Assembly (NCBI GenBank): GCA_038501785.1
Contig: JBAMJR010000084.1
Span: forward strand, 2,912,501-2,976,500
DNA from: Myoxocephalus aenaeus
Lineage: Eukaryota; Chordata; Actinopteri; Perciformes; Cottidae
DNA: 64,000 nucleotides
Direction of reading: 5' to 3'
Shown here piece after piece: positions 1-10,780 of this stretch; the stretch's first letter is position 1; each line of letters begins with the position of its first letter. The notes under the pieces were generated by a model. It did no database searches. It had not been told where the DNA came from and was given only the letters and a program-made list of their open reading frames with translations. Position numbers and translations under genes: made by a program.

Positions 1-260
1 TATTGATGCCTTGCTGCCTCATAAAGCTGTGAGTGTGCTTTGTCGTGTGTAGTTGAATCTAGTTACAGCTGCCATTGTGTCAAGATGCCCAGTATACATT
101 TAAACAAAATCTGATTGGCTCTATAACCTCCTCTTTTCTAATATTGCAACTTGACTAGGAATTAATTAAGAAGAACATTTATATTCAAAATGATAAAAGT
201 ACAGTAATTAAATTAATCATTTGGCAAAATTCAGTATCAGAAAACCCTGCAGACCAAAGC
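1..260. other. Non-coding flank, nothing recognised
   Basis: AT-rich DNA without a credible coding frame, tandem repeat or terminal inverted repeat. It ends at the target-site duplication of the hAT-type element that follows. Confidence 0.6.
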
Positions 261-268
261 CTTGCACA

Positions 269-1035
269 CAGTGGCGGTTCTACATGTAATTACGCCCCGG
301 GCGAGACCCCCCTCCGAGCGCCCCCCCCCCCCCCGGGCCAAAAAAAAAAAAAAGTCGGAAAAATGTTTTATTTTGAAAAAAGACCGGATACATCCGTCTG
401 TGCGTAGCCTCAAACATAACATCTTGACACATGTCAAGAGGTTACGTGATACGTTTCCCCAAAAATGAAACTTAAAAGTCCGTTACAACTCTGTTCTGGA
501 TTAAAATCAAGGCAGAGTTACTGAGATCGCCAAAAAAGCTCTAAAACCCTCAACCCTCAAGCTCAGGGCTCCACTAATGCAGCGTAATGGTGAGTTGTAT
601 CTTTATGCACTTTATAATTGTCTTTATGCCGGTCGTATTACGTCATATTTATTACGTCATATTTTGCGCCCACACCGTGAAGGCCGGTCCGCGAAAATAT
701 TGTCTGACACAAAACCGGTCCGTGGCTCTAAAAAGGTTGGGGGCCGCTGCATTAGAGTATTGCTCTATAGCCCACAGTGGATCCCCCCGCCCGCCCCACC
801 CGGGAGACCCAGAGGCGACGCCCCCCCCCCCCCCCCCACAAGCAGGGGCGCCCGCAGCCGCAGGGGGCGCCAACCTGCCAATTCCCCACACAGTGATATG
901 ATAGATAATGGAAAACCGCTTCGCGGCCCAGATGATTTTTTTTAAGTGGTAAGTGGTCGTGCCGCCCCCCACGTGACATGAAAAAGTGCCGCCCCGGGCG
1001 GCTGCCCGGTTCGCCCGTGCCCAAAACCACCACTG
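269..1035. mobile_element. Complete non-autonomous hAT-type DNA transposon (767 bp)
   Basis: The element is bounded by an exact 8-bp direct repeat, CTTGCACA, at 261-268 and 1036-1043, which is the target-duplication length made by hAT transposases. The ends are imperfect inverted repeats: the left end reads CAGTGGCGGTTCT and the right end, reverse-complemented, reads CAGTGGTGGTTTT. CAGTG-type termini are usual for hAT elements. The inside is unusually GC-rich for this window, with C runs at 321-334 and 821-837 and an A run at 340-353. No transposase motif is visible in any frame, so the short open frames here are taken as chance. It must have depended on a transposase encoded elsewhere. The exact target duplication argues against great age. 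Confidence 0.88.
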
Positions 1036-1072
1036 CTTGCACAGATGTTAGGAGATCCTGTTGTTGTTGTCT

Positions 1073-1096
1073 CCCCCCCCCCCCCCCCCCCCCCCC
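1073..1096. repeat. Poly-C homopolymer tract (24 bp)
   Basis: An uninterrupted run of 24 C follows a short TTG repeat just right of the hAT element. Its length is likely to be unreliable in sequencing, and it could fold into i-motif or, on the other strand, G-quadruplex structures. Confidence 0.9.
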
Positions 1097-4059
1097 TCTC
1101 CCCCTCAGCAGCCCACTGCTCCTACTTAGCACATATGAAGTGGATAGTTGAAATATTGAATATACAACCTAAGAGGCAGCACAACACTGCATTGTTATTT
1201 ATATCATCAATTTGAATTTCAAAGGAAGCCATACTCTCTTGTTAGTGATGATTCATAGACAACAGAACTGTGCAGATCGGCACGCCGCCTTCCAACAGGA
1301 GTGCAAATTGACAAATAGGAAGAAATGACTTCGGAATGACTTGGGGACAAATGGATCGGGAAATGGAAAATGTTGAAAGCTTTTGTTAAATCTGTATTTA
1401 TGTTAACAGCATTTGATCATGTTTTGTCCAGTGTTGCAGACAAAGTAATACTAGAACTCTATTGTATGATGAGAACAGAAAATTATCAGATTGTTCTCCC
1501 ATTGATACTACTACACCAGACTGATGCCTTAAACATAACTGGTATTACAACATCCCTCTGCTTGAGATACAGATACTTTTTTCCCCCCAATGGAGATCAC
1601 CTTGAGTACAGTAATCAGTGAAGTGTTCAGTTTTCACAATTTATACCTGTGTCAATAAATACTGACTCGCTTGTTGGTGCCAAAGCCTATAAGAATCAAC
1701 GGTCTACTTAATCACAACCCTGCCATATTAGTCTTCCCCTAGCCTTAGCCCTGTCTCCGGTGAAGAATGGCTGGTCCTGCTTAGGGTCATCCTGCAAGGC
1801 CTCTCATAAATTGCACCAGTGTTACCTGTCTTCTGGCACTTTCTTGATAACACTCATTATTGCGCAATGACCTGGAGGCAAAAGCTTCAGTTTGGGCCCC
1901 ATCACCTTCAGGCCACAGCTGAGGAAGCGCCCCCATTTTTTTTTGCAGCTCACCTTGGCTTTTAAAAGCCATAAACCCATGCCCGACAAGTTAGCCAGGA
2001 GACAAGAATCACAAGCCATGATTATTTGATATTGTAAAGTGAATCACACCCTCCACCATCCTCCAGAGGAAGAGACGGTTTTTTTTCCGAAGGACTAAAG
2101 GGATGTAACCATGATGTGTGCCGTTTATGAGGCTCCTCAATCACACGGAGGAAGACTGTTTGAATCTCAACTCAACCCGGGGCAACAATGAAAGTCGAAG
2201 CCTCTGTCAGTGGTGAGATGAAATAATAAAAGGAAAGAGAAGACGAAAAAACGTACATCTCTGCGATGATCATTCCAATCCAAAATGATAAGTCAATATA
2301 TAGACGACAGATATAACAGCATTCATGATAAAGGGATGAACTGGAAACTGTAGACTTTGAATGGCGCTTCAATGTGAAGCACCTTTCCTCCACATAAATA
2401 CTCCTCTTAAAACACTCATACTGGAATATATAAATGCTCATCCGAGATGAGAAGCCAATGCAATGGTCGAATAGAGCGAAAGGGCCCTAGGAGGCTATTC
2501 ACACTAGTGCTGATAGTTGTTACAGCCCTGTGTGCCTCACGTCAAATGGGTTTCAAACAGCTTGCGGATGTGAACAGGGCAGTGGAGCAACACCATAATA
2601 CACTCTGGGATGTTCACCTCAGGCAAACACACTGTGATGCTAAGCACCGCTCTCAAAGCTGCCAAAGAAAGTCCATTGATTTCTCTTTTTTGTTTGTGGA
2701 CTTGTTTCCATTGTGGGATTTGAGAGAGAACCCAAACGACTAAACCACTCCAGCGGTGGAGGCTTCCCAACAGCCAATAGTTAAAAAAAAAAAAATCAAT
2801 CAATTAACATTGTTTTCTTTCTCTGGCAACTAAAAGAGGCCTCGAAAGACTTTTTGAAAACTAGGTCAAACTAAGAAGTTACATCCCATGATGACATGAC
2901 TGAAGACCAGTTTAAACAACTTTTTTTTTTGTCTCTTCTGCTTATTGAATGTCCCGACCAAAGTGCATCTTCAAGCACTTGTGTCCTTGTTGTTGTGACA
3001 ATGCTTTTAGTGCTCTATAATCTCACTGTCACAGTTGCCACTTTAACAAATTGAAAACACTTTTCTGCAGTCGCATTGGTTGCCGGTCGTCAAAGACCGA
3101 GCTTCAACAGTACTATGTGTGCTTGACATTCGTGACAGCCATTTAGCTTGCTAAAATAGACAATCACAGAATAAGCCCCATTAAATGCTGGGGATTGTTG
3201 CTCATGTTAGTTTATGTTCAGCTTCTCTAGAGACTGTGTTGGAGGAGCAGTCCTAAAGTGAGTAAATAGAAGAAGTCAAGATCAATTCAAATTTGGGCTG
3301 TATCTTCCCTTAGACGCGAACCATCTGCCCAATGGCAGTAAAAAGAGATTACACTGTCAGCTGGTGTCTCCATTGTAAGAATCCCACCTGGAAAATGAGT
3401 GTTTTTCTCCATCTACAAGCTAAATGAACAATACTGGCATGCAAAGCAATTCACTTTTTATTGCCAGTTTAGCTACAAAAAGGCAACATATGTTAGCCGT
3501 TTATCTCACTCGCTCTCAAAGTTAGCATGGCAGAGAGCTCTTCCAGTACAGACAAAAATGCATGATATTATAGGCTGCTTTTAGACTGTTTTAATGCCAC
3601 ATCAAACATAATCTCCATTATCCATTCTCTGGGATGGCTGCAGGGGAAAGTTGTGATCTATGTCATAATATACTTGGCACATTTTCAATGTTTGTGTTAT
3701 TTTAAACTTAGCCTTACTTGCTTTCTGTCTCACAATTCAAAACGTTTGTGTCAATAAAAGGGTCAAACAGCCTGTCAGCTGTGGTATATTTCACTTCCTT
3801 TTCCCAACCAGGGCTGACAACGATGGTGGACACTGGTGAGTGGTGAACTTTAATCCAAACATAAAAATCTCCCTTGAGAAACCTCTTGTGATATCACAGA
3901 TGTCCATGTTTTTCTACAGAGAAATGAATGCACCCGGAAATAAGCAGCACACACTTCTGAACCAACACAAACCTAACTGCTCAGAGGGTGGTAGGGGTCA
4001 GTGGCAGCTACCGCTCATCCACCATGGCCTCGAAAACCCCTTGAGAACCATGTGGTATG
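1097..4059. other. Intergenic or intronic DNA, no gene recognised
   Basis: About 3 kb of AT-rich DNA. Open frames of 60-100 codons occur on both strands, for example 1370-1621 (+) and 2447-2743 (+), but none resembles a known family or shows exon boundaries I can support. Short A and T runs occur. No TIRs, tandem arrays or SINE boxes were seen. Confidence 0.5.
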
Positions 4060-4310
4060 ACAGTGTGTAGTATTCTCCTGCTTCTCCAGGGCTCTAGCTC
4101 CAGCCAGGCCGGTGTGTCGTGGGTCTTCTCCAGGGCTCTAGCTCCAGCCAGGCCGGTGTGTCGTGGGTCTTCTCCAGGGTTTTCTTCCAATTGGCTGCGT
4201 TCTGAATACCTCCAATGGGAGGCAGCCGGAGGGCAGCCGGTAACGGATGTCCACCTCAGCTGGCTCCCGGCAGTGTGAAGAAGACGAGGTGGCTCAATGC
4301 AGAATGTCGC
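4060..4310 (-). pseudogene. LINE reverse transcriptase C-terminal remnant (Rex1/Babar-like, tentative)
   Basis: Read on the minus strand, pieces of the C-terminal region of a fish non-LTR retrotransposon polyprotein appear in order but in different frames. One frame gives IEPPRLLHTAGSQLRW. After a frameshift comes LPSGCLPLEVFRTQPIGRKP, and then a stretch rich in arginine and tryptophan. These align with what I remember as EPLLLRIERSQMRW and MPPGRLPGEVFRACPTGRRP in fish LINEs. The frame is broken and only a small part of the protein is present, so it is dead. The better preserved fragment at 19600-20645 appears to belong to the same family. The family name is from memory; membership of the LINE class is firmer than the clade. 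Confidence 0.65.
4081..4179. repeat. Perfect 44-bp tandem duplication (2.25 copies)
   Basis: The unit beginning CTTCTCCAGGGCTCTAGC is repeated without mismatch at 4081-4124 and 4125-4168, followed by an 11-bp partial third copy. It lies inside the LINE remnant. The lack of mismatches in otherwise decayed DNA means the duplication is much younger than the insertion. Confidence 0.93.
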
Positions 4311-5677
4311 ACATATCAAATTGCATGACAGAGGAAGGAATACCAGTTAGTCACACAGTATGACAATAACACATTTTACTTTTACGTTATTTATGATGGG
4401 AAAAATGTATACAACATTGTCTCTAAATAGCTATTCAAACTCCCATAGAGACTAACATGCAGTCAACATGTTTGGCCTTTGCCATCTGCCTCAAATGCAT
4501 TTCCAATTTCCGAGAAGTTGACCACGGTCACTTGGATGCTTCATCTAAAAGCTAAAGCTGACTGATGTCAACCATCCTACACTGAAACACATCAGACCAG
4601 CCCCATGAAAAGAAAAAAGCCTTTCTACTCCACTTATTAAATAAATGGCAATGTTCATGCTAGCTCGATTCCCTTTCGGTCTCTGTGACTTTTCCCTCGA
4701 TACAGCTGATCTTTCAGAACCTCTCAAGCTGTTACGACACTGATTCATGAGGACCCCTGTGTGAGACATCAAGGATTTTGATAGAAAGTGATATTCTTCT
4801 CAGGCAACACTGATGAAAGTAATGCATACAAATTCTTGTCTTGTTTTTGCTGGTTCTGCTTAGGATCAGTAGAAATCAAAATGCTATAACTGCTTATGTC
4901 GGAGGGGGAAAGCAGATTTTTGAGTCTAAGCTTTGCAGTGGATTTGCTACTCTTGAACTGACACAAACAAAAAAAAAACTAGTTTTTCTCTGAAGATGAG
5001 GCCATGTTCAATTCGCAGGGAGTCAGCTTAATGTGTTCGAGAGAAAGAGATTAAGCTGGAAAACAACACTGAATTTGGGGTTGCATGATTACAGGAAGTA
5101 AAGACATCCTCACGCACATAAACAGAGTGAGTGCATAATATAAATCACATGTGTAGGTTAGAGGTTAAATTGAATCCGCTTAAAAACCACATACATCCCA
5201 CATGACTTCCAATAGAGGTCAGCCATATATCACACATGCCCGCCACTTGCGCGCATCGCAGTGTTTTTTTAAAAGCGCATCAGAACAGCCGTCCCTGAAC
5301 ACAAGTCAATCAAAGTCATGCATTCATCTTACGTTGTCCATATAGGGTCACATTTGGCCATCATTCAGGACGAGAACTCAAGCATGAAGCTTTAAGGACA
5401 TTATCTCCACCCGTCCCATTTCCCCCATATGCCTAACCCTGCTTGCACACGCAGCGCAGCAGAGTTTATGCTTAGCCGGGCTCTGGGGAACAGCGCATAC
5501 TGTGCGTGGCCTGTGTAACCAGCCATATGTGACCCGGCTCATAATTCAGTCACATGTAAGGGGGGAAATACGGTTACCTGTCTGCACCCGGGGGCTTGCA
5601 AATCTGCAAGCTAGGCTGTATCTCATGCTCATCCTCACACATTTATAGGGAGCTGACCATGACAACCAGAAGATATT

Positions 5678-5678
<1 letters not shown>
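4311..5678. other. No gene or repeat recognised
   Basis: Mixed-composition non-coding DNA. Only short chance frames are present. CpG is somewhat more frequent near 5225-5470, but not enough to call an island. Confidence 0.5.
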
Positions 5679-5721
<43 letters not shown>

Positions 5722-5722
5722 G
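5679..5722. repeat. GT/CA microsatellite
   Basis: About 22 GT dinucleotide repeats. The open frame crossing this tract (5596-5841, +) is an artefact of the repeat. Confidence 0.97.
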
Positions 5723-5750
5723 TGGATTTTAGGTTTATGGCATTTGTGCC

Positions 5751-5751
<1 letters not shown>

Positions 5752-5800
<49 letters not shown>
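5752..5800. repeat. GT/CA microsatellite
   Basis: A second GT tract of about 24 repeats, separated from the first by only about 30 bp of unique sequence. The pair forms a compound microsatellite. Confidence 0.97.
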
Positions 5801-5801
<1 letters not shown>

Positions 5802-5802
<1 letters not shown>

Positions 5803-8800
5803 TCAAATCTGTACTTTATATATGTGACAACCAGACTTTAGCTAAAAAAATGAATTTGGACTCATCCTCATTTTATTTTCTTCGTGAGAAAGCATCATTA
5901 AGCTACATTTTATACCTGCATGCTGGCGAAATATATGAAATTATGGCTTTTTGGACAAACACGGAAGCTGCAACATGACTGGTTGGCAGAGGCATATGAA
6001 TGTGATGCGGTGATTCTAGTTCGTTGTAACATTTAATTAAATGACTGGCACATCATTTTATTTTTACTCACTTTTATACATCCTTTAGGTCAATGTGTTG
6101 GTGTTGTGGCCCTCACATAGCATCTATGGCTAAATGTTAGTGGCCTTAACACATTCAGGAGGTGAAAAGAAACTTGAATGGGGTGCTCATTATGTGCTGT
6201 GTCTGCTGTTTGTGTTAGCATAACACCTGATAAACTGAGGATATACCGGGAGTGTTTTGGTAAATTAGTTTTTTAATCACCCTGTCCACTATTGATCAAA
6301 CAATGCTACATTTGGCTTTAATGTTACCTGTGAAGTAGGTCTGAAGGCTCAGTCGTTGAGAATGTATAAGTGGAGTAGAGTAGTTAATTAATTAACATAA
6401 GGCCATATCCAGAAAGTCACATTCCAATGAAAATATTAAAATAACAAATATCCCTTCAAAAGAGGTGGTTATTGCTGCATCCCAGTTGAAATTGGATGCA
6501 GAGCCTCGCTCACTCCCTCTGAGCATTCGGTGCTCTATGCATCACGGCAAATGAAATGTATAGAGCCATCCACCACAGCTGAAAGAGCTTTGAGATAGCT
6601 TGTGTTCAAGCAGGCAGAACCATTGCAATTGGGTTTGTGCCAAATGGACACCAGTTGGAATCAGAGTGACCTCAGTCAAGTTGCCTGTGGGAGGATGAAT
6701 GTTGTTTAGAGACCTGAAACCCCATATGAGCCAAGGTCAGAGGTATATGTACCGCATTAATATATATATATAGTATAGTCCTTTTACTGTTTGTGTTGTC
6801 TTGGAATACATTTAAATCTTTTCTCTGCCATTTCTCACCTGCAGAGGGATATCTACTGTGGAAGATCCCCTATGTTTTACAGAGTGCCTCTTTCTTGTGG
6901 AGGTCATTTTTTGCTCTGGGAAAAGTGAAGAAATGTTTAATTAATGAGGTCTGGTCATTTAAAACGTGTTTTAAAAAAATGATGAGATACCAGTTAGCTC
7001 ATGACTTTTCTTGAGCTGCGAATGCTCTTTAAACCATATGGTTAGCTCTTTTTATATCCTTAACTACATGAACCTTAACTACATGAACTTGGTTTCACCC
7101 TGAACGTACGACAAGTTAAAGACACATCTTTAATTCAGCGCCGCACCCCAGCGCCTGTAGAAACGTGAAAACACACATTATCACCCTTATCTGTAATCTA
7201 ATGAGTCAAATAGAATTATGTTACACATTCTCTGAACCAAAATGCATCGACAATAAACTCAGAGCCTGCAGCTTTATTGTCTCATTCCTGTGTTATTGAG
7301 CCAATTGCGTGCCATCGAAGGCCATTCCACGTGCCGATGGCATGCCGGTGCTGAAACTGGAGAAGACGTATTGAGTGCAAGGAAAGTGGGCTCTCGGTTT
7401 GGGATAAAAAAAAAAAGAATATCTAAGGAAGTAAGAGTGATGAAATGATTTCAGAACAACAGGGAAGTCAGCAGAACTGCAACCATCAGTGGGATATCCA
7501 AGTTTATTAAAGTTGCACAGCTCGCTTCCTGTCACTCAGATTCTTTGTAAAATACAGAGAATGCTGGTGCTGATGCCGTAGAAAACAACAACAACAACAA
7601 CAACAACAACGCAATACATTATTCAACAAAAAAAAAATTCAAATAATATAAATAATTCATCAAACACCATTGGTCCCCCTTTCACTCTTGCCAGTTATTT
7701 TACATTTCTGCGCCTTGAGAAGGGATTCACAATCAAAAGCCACTTTGTTCATAATAAACACGGGTAGAGGATTAAGTGCAGATGTCAACAAAGAGGCGCT
7801 TGTTGATGTAGTAACTGGCACTGAATATGCACATCCAGCCAAGCCTGTCCAATTCACTGCATGCACACGGATAGCAATGGGTTGGTCAGGATTACAGACT
7901 GGGGTGCCTGTTCCTCTCGGCCCAGCTGGCGCACACAGGCTACCACTGTGTTGTCTGGGCTAGTTAAAGCTACTTTAATCTGCATTCATTTGCAATCTAC
8001 AGAAGCCTACACCTGAATAATAATAATGATAAAAACAACTCTGTATCTGTATTTTGTTTAGTTGGTCTACCCACAATACGTGGAGATACCATCAGTACCT
8101 CCTCAGGGCATTCTTGGGCGTTGCCTTTGATGTGTGATTGACGGGTTCATTAATTGGTTGACTCGAGAGAATGGCAACTCGCCATTGGGCCTAAAGTGTT
8201 GAGCGTGCGACGTGAGGACTATCTTCTTTCACTGGATGCCAGATGAAGCACACGCTAATGAGAAGGTCACTTTAATGTCGGACTCAAAGTCAAATCGTAC
8301 AGATGCTGACACATTGCAAAATACAGGATTTTACGCCATATGGTTTGCTGTGGTGCAATTATTAAACGTAACGTGTCAATTTTTTTTTTTTTTGTGTTAT
8401 TTTCTTTTCAATGTTTCTGTCACATTAATTAGGTTTTGAAAGAGAAAATGTCCTTGATTTGTATTTATTTTGTATTGCAGCAAGCTACAGTGTGGCCTAA
8501 TGTTAAGCATTTAGCCTCATAACCTTATATAGAAGATGTGCCAGTAAAACAAAAATTATTGATTAAAAACCTCCAACCTGAAATGTGGCCTGGTATACGA
8601 TGACTACATCCTGCGCAAACTGACTATATTGCATTGGTCCTTCTTTGAGATACGTTGCTTACTTAAGTAAAAGGTATCTTTTTAAACAAATCACTTACTG
8701 TATGTTTGAACCAATGCTCAGTGAAGAGTAAAAGTAGGTTGTTGTACACTACAGGTCATCCCCCAGGGGTGAATACGTATAAATGTACAAGGCAGCGTTC

Positions 8801-8879
8801 TTAAAGTACATGCTTGTTCAGCACATTTTTCCTGGGTGACTGTGAGCAAATGAGCCAATTCATTGTATTTGCACATAAT
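5802..8879. other. Non-coding DNA with minor simple repeats
   Basis: About 3 kb without a recognisable gene. Near 7059-7088 a 15-bp segment containing TTAACTACATGAAC is present twice in tandem. The CAA tract at 7583-7610 is listed separately. Open frames of 60-97 codons (for example 7670-7963, +) match no family I know. Confidence 0.5.
7583..7610. repeat. CAA trinucleotide microsatellite
   Basis: About nine CAA repeats inside non-coding DNA. Confidence 0.93.
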
Positions 8880-9175
8880 AAAGGGGACATATCACGAAGA
8901 ACTATCTTTTTCATTGCTCGTGCACATAGATTTCGGGTAGCTTATTAGAATATATACTGGCCCTCGTCTGAGTATTTACTCACAAGCTTCATATTTTTCT
9001 CACAAGCTTTTTCTAAGGGCGGGGGGCCTTAAAGAAACAGGCGCTGAAAATGGAGCATTTCAGACAGAGGGTGAATGCAGGTATATTCAGGCAGACGAAT
9101 ATATATATTTTTTTCGAAATAAAGGCGTGTAAACCTTCCGAAAAAGTATGAACTTGAAAATGAGCACGATGTGTT
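8880..9175 (-). mobile_element. Dispersed fish repeat with GGGGACATAT-type end, copy 1
   Basis: The left end reads AAAGGGGACATATCACG. The right part holds AATGGAGCATTTCAGACAGA, GGTATATTCA and, near the end, GAACTTGAAAATGAGCA. The right part is shared with 41218-41377, which ends cleanly in CATGATATGTCCCCTTT, the inverse of the left end of this copy. The family therefore has inverted termini and looks like a non-autonomous DNA transposon that I recall as abundant in percomorph fishes. The right terminus of this copy is mutated. No clear target duplication and no coding frame were seen. Strand is relative to the usual orientation from memory. Confidence 0.72.
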
Positions 9176-10080
9176 CTTGATCCATAGAGAAAGATTTGGA
9201 AATATGACATGTCTGCTCGCTGTTTCCCCCCCCCCCCCCCTGCTGTATCTTTCTGCTGAAGCGTGGGCAGCTGCCCAGCGGCTCTCGCTCATTCCTCGGA
9301 GGCAGACCATTGAATGTAAGAACACAATGACACAAATATGTGTCATGTGTCTCCAGCACACCTCTGTCTGAGTGAGTGAGGGGAAACTTCATGCATAGTA
9401 CATCACACAATTGCTCGCTCTCTTTGGGGATTGTCGTCTGCGACGGCGTCGAACAAAAGCTGCCCACGCTGACGTTCATTACAGCTGAGTGACTTCGCTT
9501 CTGTTGGCATCGCGAGGCAATTTGCGGAAAAAAAGCACACCACCGGTCGGTCTTCGCTCGCGGCAACACAGATTCGGGAGGGTCCTCGCCATAAACAGCT
9601 GCAGCCTGGGGCGGCCTCTCTCCTGCTGAATATCTGAGTGAGCCGAAACACTGTAAAATCAACACTGTAAAATGCAAAAGGTACGCTGTGAAAACACTCA
9701 TATTTTGTGGTGCCACTTCAGTTGTTGAAAACGTAACACGAGCAGCGAGAATGCAAAGGTTTTTGAGCAACATTGCGCCCCACAGCTGAGGTACCACCCT
9801 CTAGTTGTTTCTGTGTACCACGTTCTTCACCAGAGACACAGAGAACACAATTGCAGGAGTTTTTCCACACTATATACCTAACTTGATAGAGAGACAACAT
9901 TTTTCTTTGAAGCCAGCTACCTGAAGGCGGTTTTCTGCATTTTTACAGGTAGACTTGAGCAGTGTGTCTCTATTTGAGAGAAGGCCACCTCTCCAACAGA
10001 CGTCCTGAGTTTCTATATGTGAATGCATACGAATGTCACAAATGAAATGACAAAAATTACACAAATGACTATATGAACAT
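9176..10080. other. GC-richer non-coding stretch; long minus frame not credited as a gene
   Basis: A 236-codon minus-strand frame runs from 9797 to 9087. It passes through a 14-bp C run (read as consecutive glycines) and into the dispersed repeat at 8880-9175. It shows no recognisable domain. A 14-bp unit, AACACTGTAAAAT plus one base, is repeated twice near 9647-9674. I see no exon evidence. Confidence 0.45.
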
Positions 10081-10174
10081 CTGTTTATTGAACTTTAACA
10101 AAATTGCAAAGTGCAAATGTAAAACAAATCGTTTTTGTGGCATTTAGTCCAGTGCTTCTTTAATGTGTCTTGTC

Positions 10175-10340
10175 CATATATTGAAGCAATAATGCTAACA
10201 AATAAAAAATTCTAAATAATAAATACTTTATATAGCCACATATTAAAATAAGAAAATGAAGACACTTTTCAGTCCTCCTCATATATTAAAGCAATACTGA
10301 TAACAAATACAATATTCTAAATAATAAATAAAAAACATGG
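10175..10340. repeat. Direct repeat, about 60 bp, offset 105 bp
   Basis: The segment starting CATATATTGAAGCAATA at 10175 recurs at 10280 as CATATATTAAAGCAATA. Both continue through TAACAAATA and TTCTAAATAATAAATA. The copies differ at several sites. The second runs directly into the hAT reading-frame fragment, so the pair is probably part of that element's internal sequence. Confidence 0.8.
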
Positions 10341-10388
10341 GTATTTTCTTTTGAGTTCGTCCGTGAACTTACATTTACGTTTCGGCAT
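10317..10388 (-). pseudogene. N-terminal fragment of hAT-type transposase
   Basis: Starting from ATG at 10388-10386, the minus strand reads MPKRKCKFTDELKRKYPCF, then four hydrophobic residues and a stop at 10319-10317 (23 codons in total). A start of the form MPKRKC-F-DEL---YP is, from memory, typical of transposase-derived proteins in fish with a BED-like zinc finger at the N-terminus. The zinc finger, the RNase-H-like catalytic core and the dimerisation domain are all missing, because the frame runs into AT-rich repeat right after the motif. Upstream is the TIR-bearing leader, in the expected orientation. The fragment cannot encode an active enzyme. Confidence 0.68.
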
Positions 10389-10444
10389 GGCTGCAGATGT
10401 CATGTGCTGTTGTAAACAATGCAACTAGTGGAGGTGGCAAGGTG

Positions 10445-10540
10445 CTCAGTGTTGCCAGATTAGAAATGGCGAAGTATCGTACCAAAGGGTCAAAATGGTC
10501 GTATTTGGAGGATAATTATCGTGCATCTGGCAACACTGAG
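10445..10540. mobile_element. 96-bp inverted-repeat structure (possible minimal MITE)
   Basis: The 16-bp ends CTCAGTGTTGCCAGAT and ATCTGGCAACACTGAG are perfect inverted copies enclosing 64 bp. CAGTGTTGCCAGA termini are, from memory, used by a widespread vertebrate hAT-type family. No target duplication is visible, so it may be an ancestral part of the surrounding hAT leader rather than a nested insertion. Confidence 0.65.
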
Positions 10541-10780
10541 ATCGGTCGACCAATGACAGTTCTCTCTACAGTCAGAGCTTGCGCAAGAAGGTGGAACGTG
10601 AGGGAGATACCATTTCCAAAACTTGTAAGGGCGTAATAACTAGTTTGTGAAAGACCCAGAGAAACACAAATATCCAATGAGGCAAAATCCCGGACGTTTT
10701 TGGAATCCCTGCCGGACGCATTTTTTAGGTCTCGAAAAGAGGACATGTCCGGGAAAAAGAGGACGTCTGGTCACCCTATG

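Larger units (their letters stand above)
10317..10780 (-). mobile_element. Decayed hAT-type transposon, 5' part
   Basis: On the minus strand the segment starts near 10780 with CATAGGGTGACCAGACGTCC, a terminal sequence I recognise from vertebrate hAT-type elements. It continues through a probable 5' leader, which carries a separate 96-bp inverted-repeat structure at 10445-10540, to the start codon of a transposase-like frame at 10388. The rest of the transposase is absent and AT-rich repeated sequence follows. I could not find the other terminus or an 8-bp target duplication. A weak match, CAGACGTCCT near 10000, is not convincing. The element is either an internally deleted non-autonomous copy or a truncated one. 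Confidence 0.62.

Noticed and set aside
5596..5841. Frame with Cys-Val repeats
   Set aside because: Translation of GT microsatellites.
9087..9797. 236-codon open frame on the minus strand, the longest in the window
   Set aside because: It reads through a C homopolymer and into a dispersed repeat shared with 41.2 kb, and shows no domain, signal or family resemblance. Most likely a chance frame in GC-richer DNA.
9975..10015. CAGACGTCCT as the missing terminus of the hAT element at 10317-10780
   Set aside because: Only about 10 bp match the other end, the GGGTGACC part is degraded, and no matching 8-bp flanking duplication was found.
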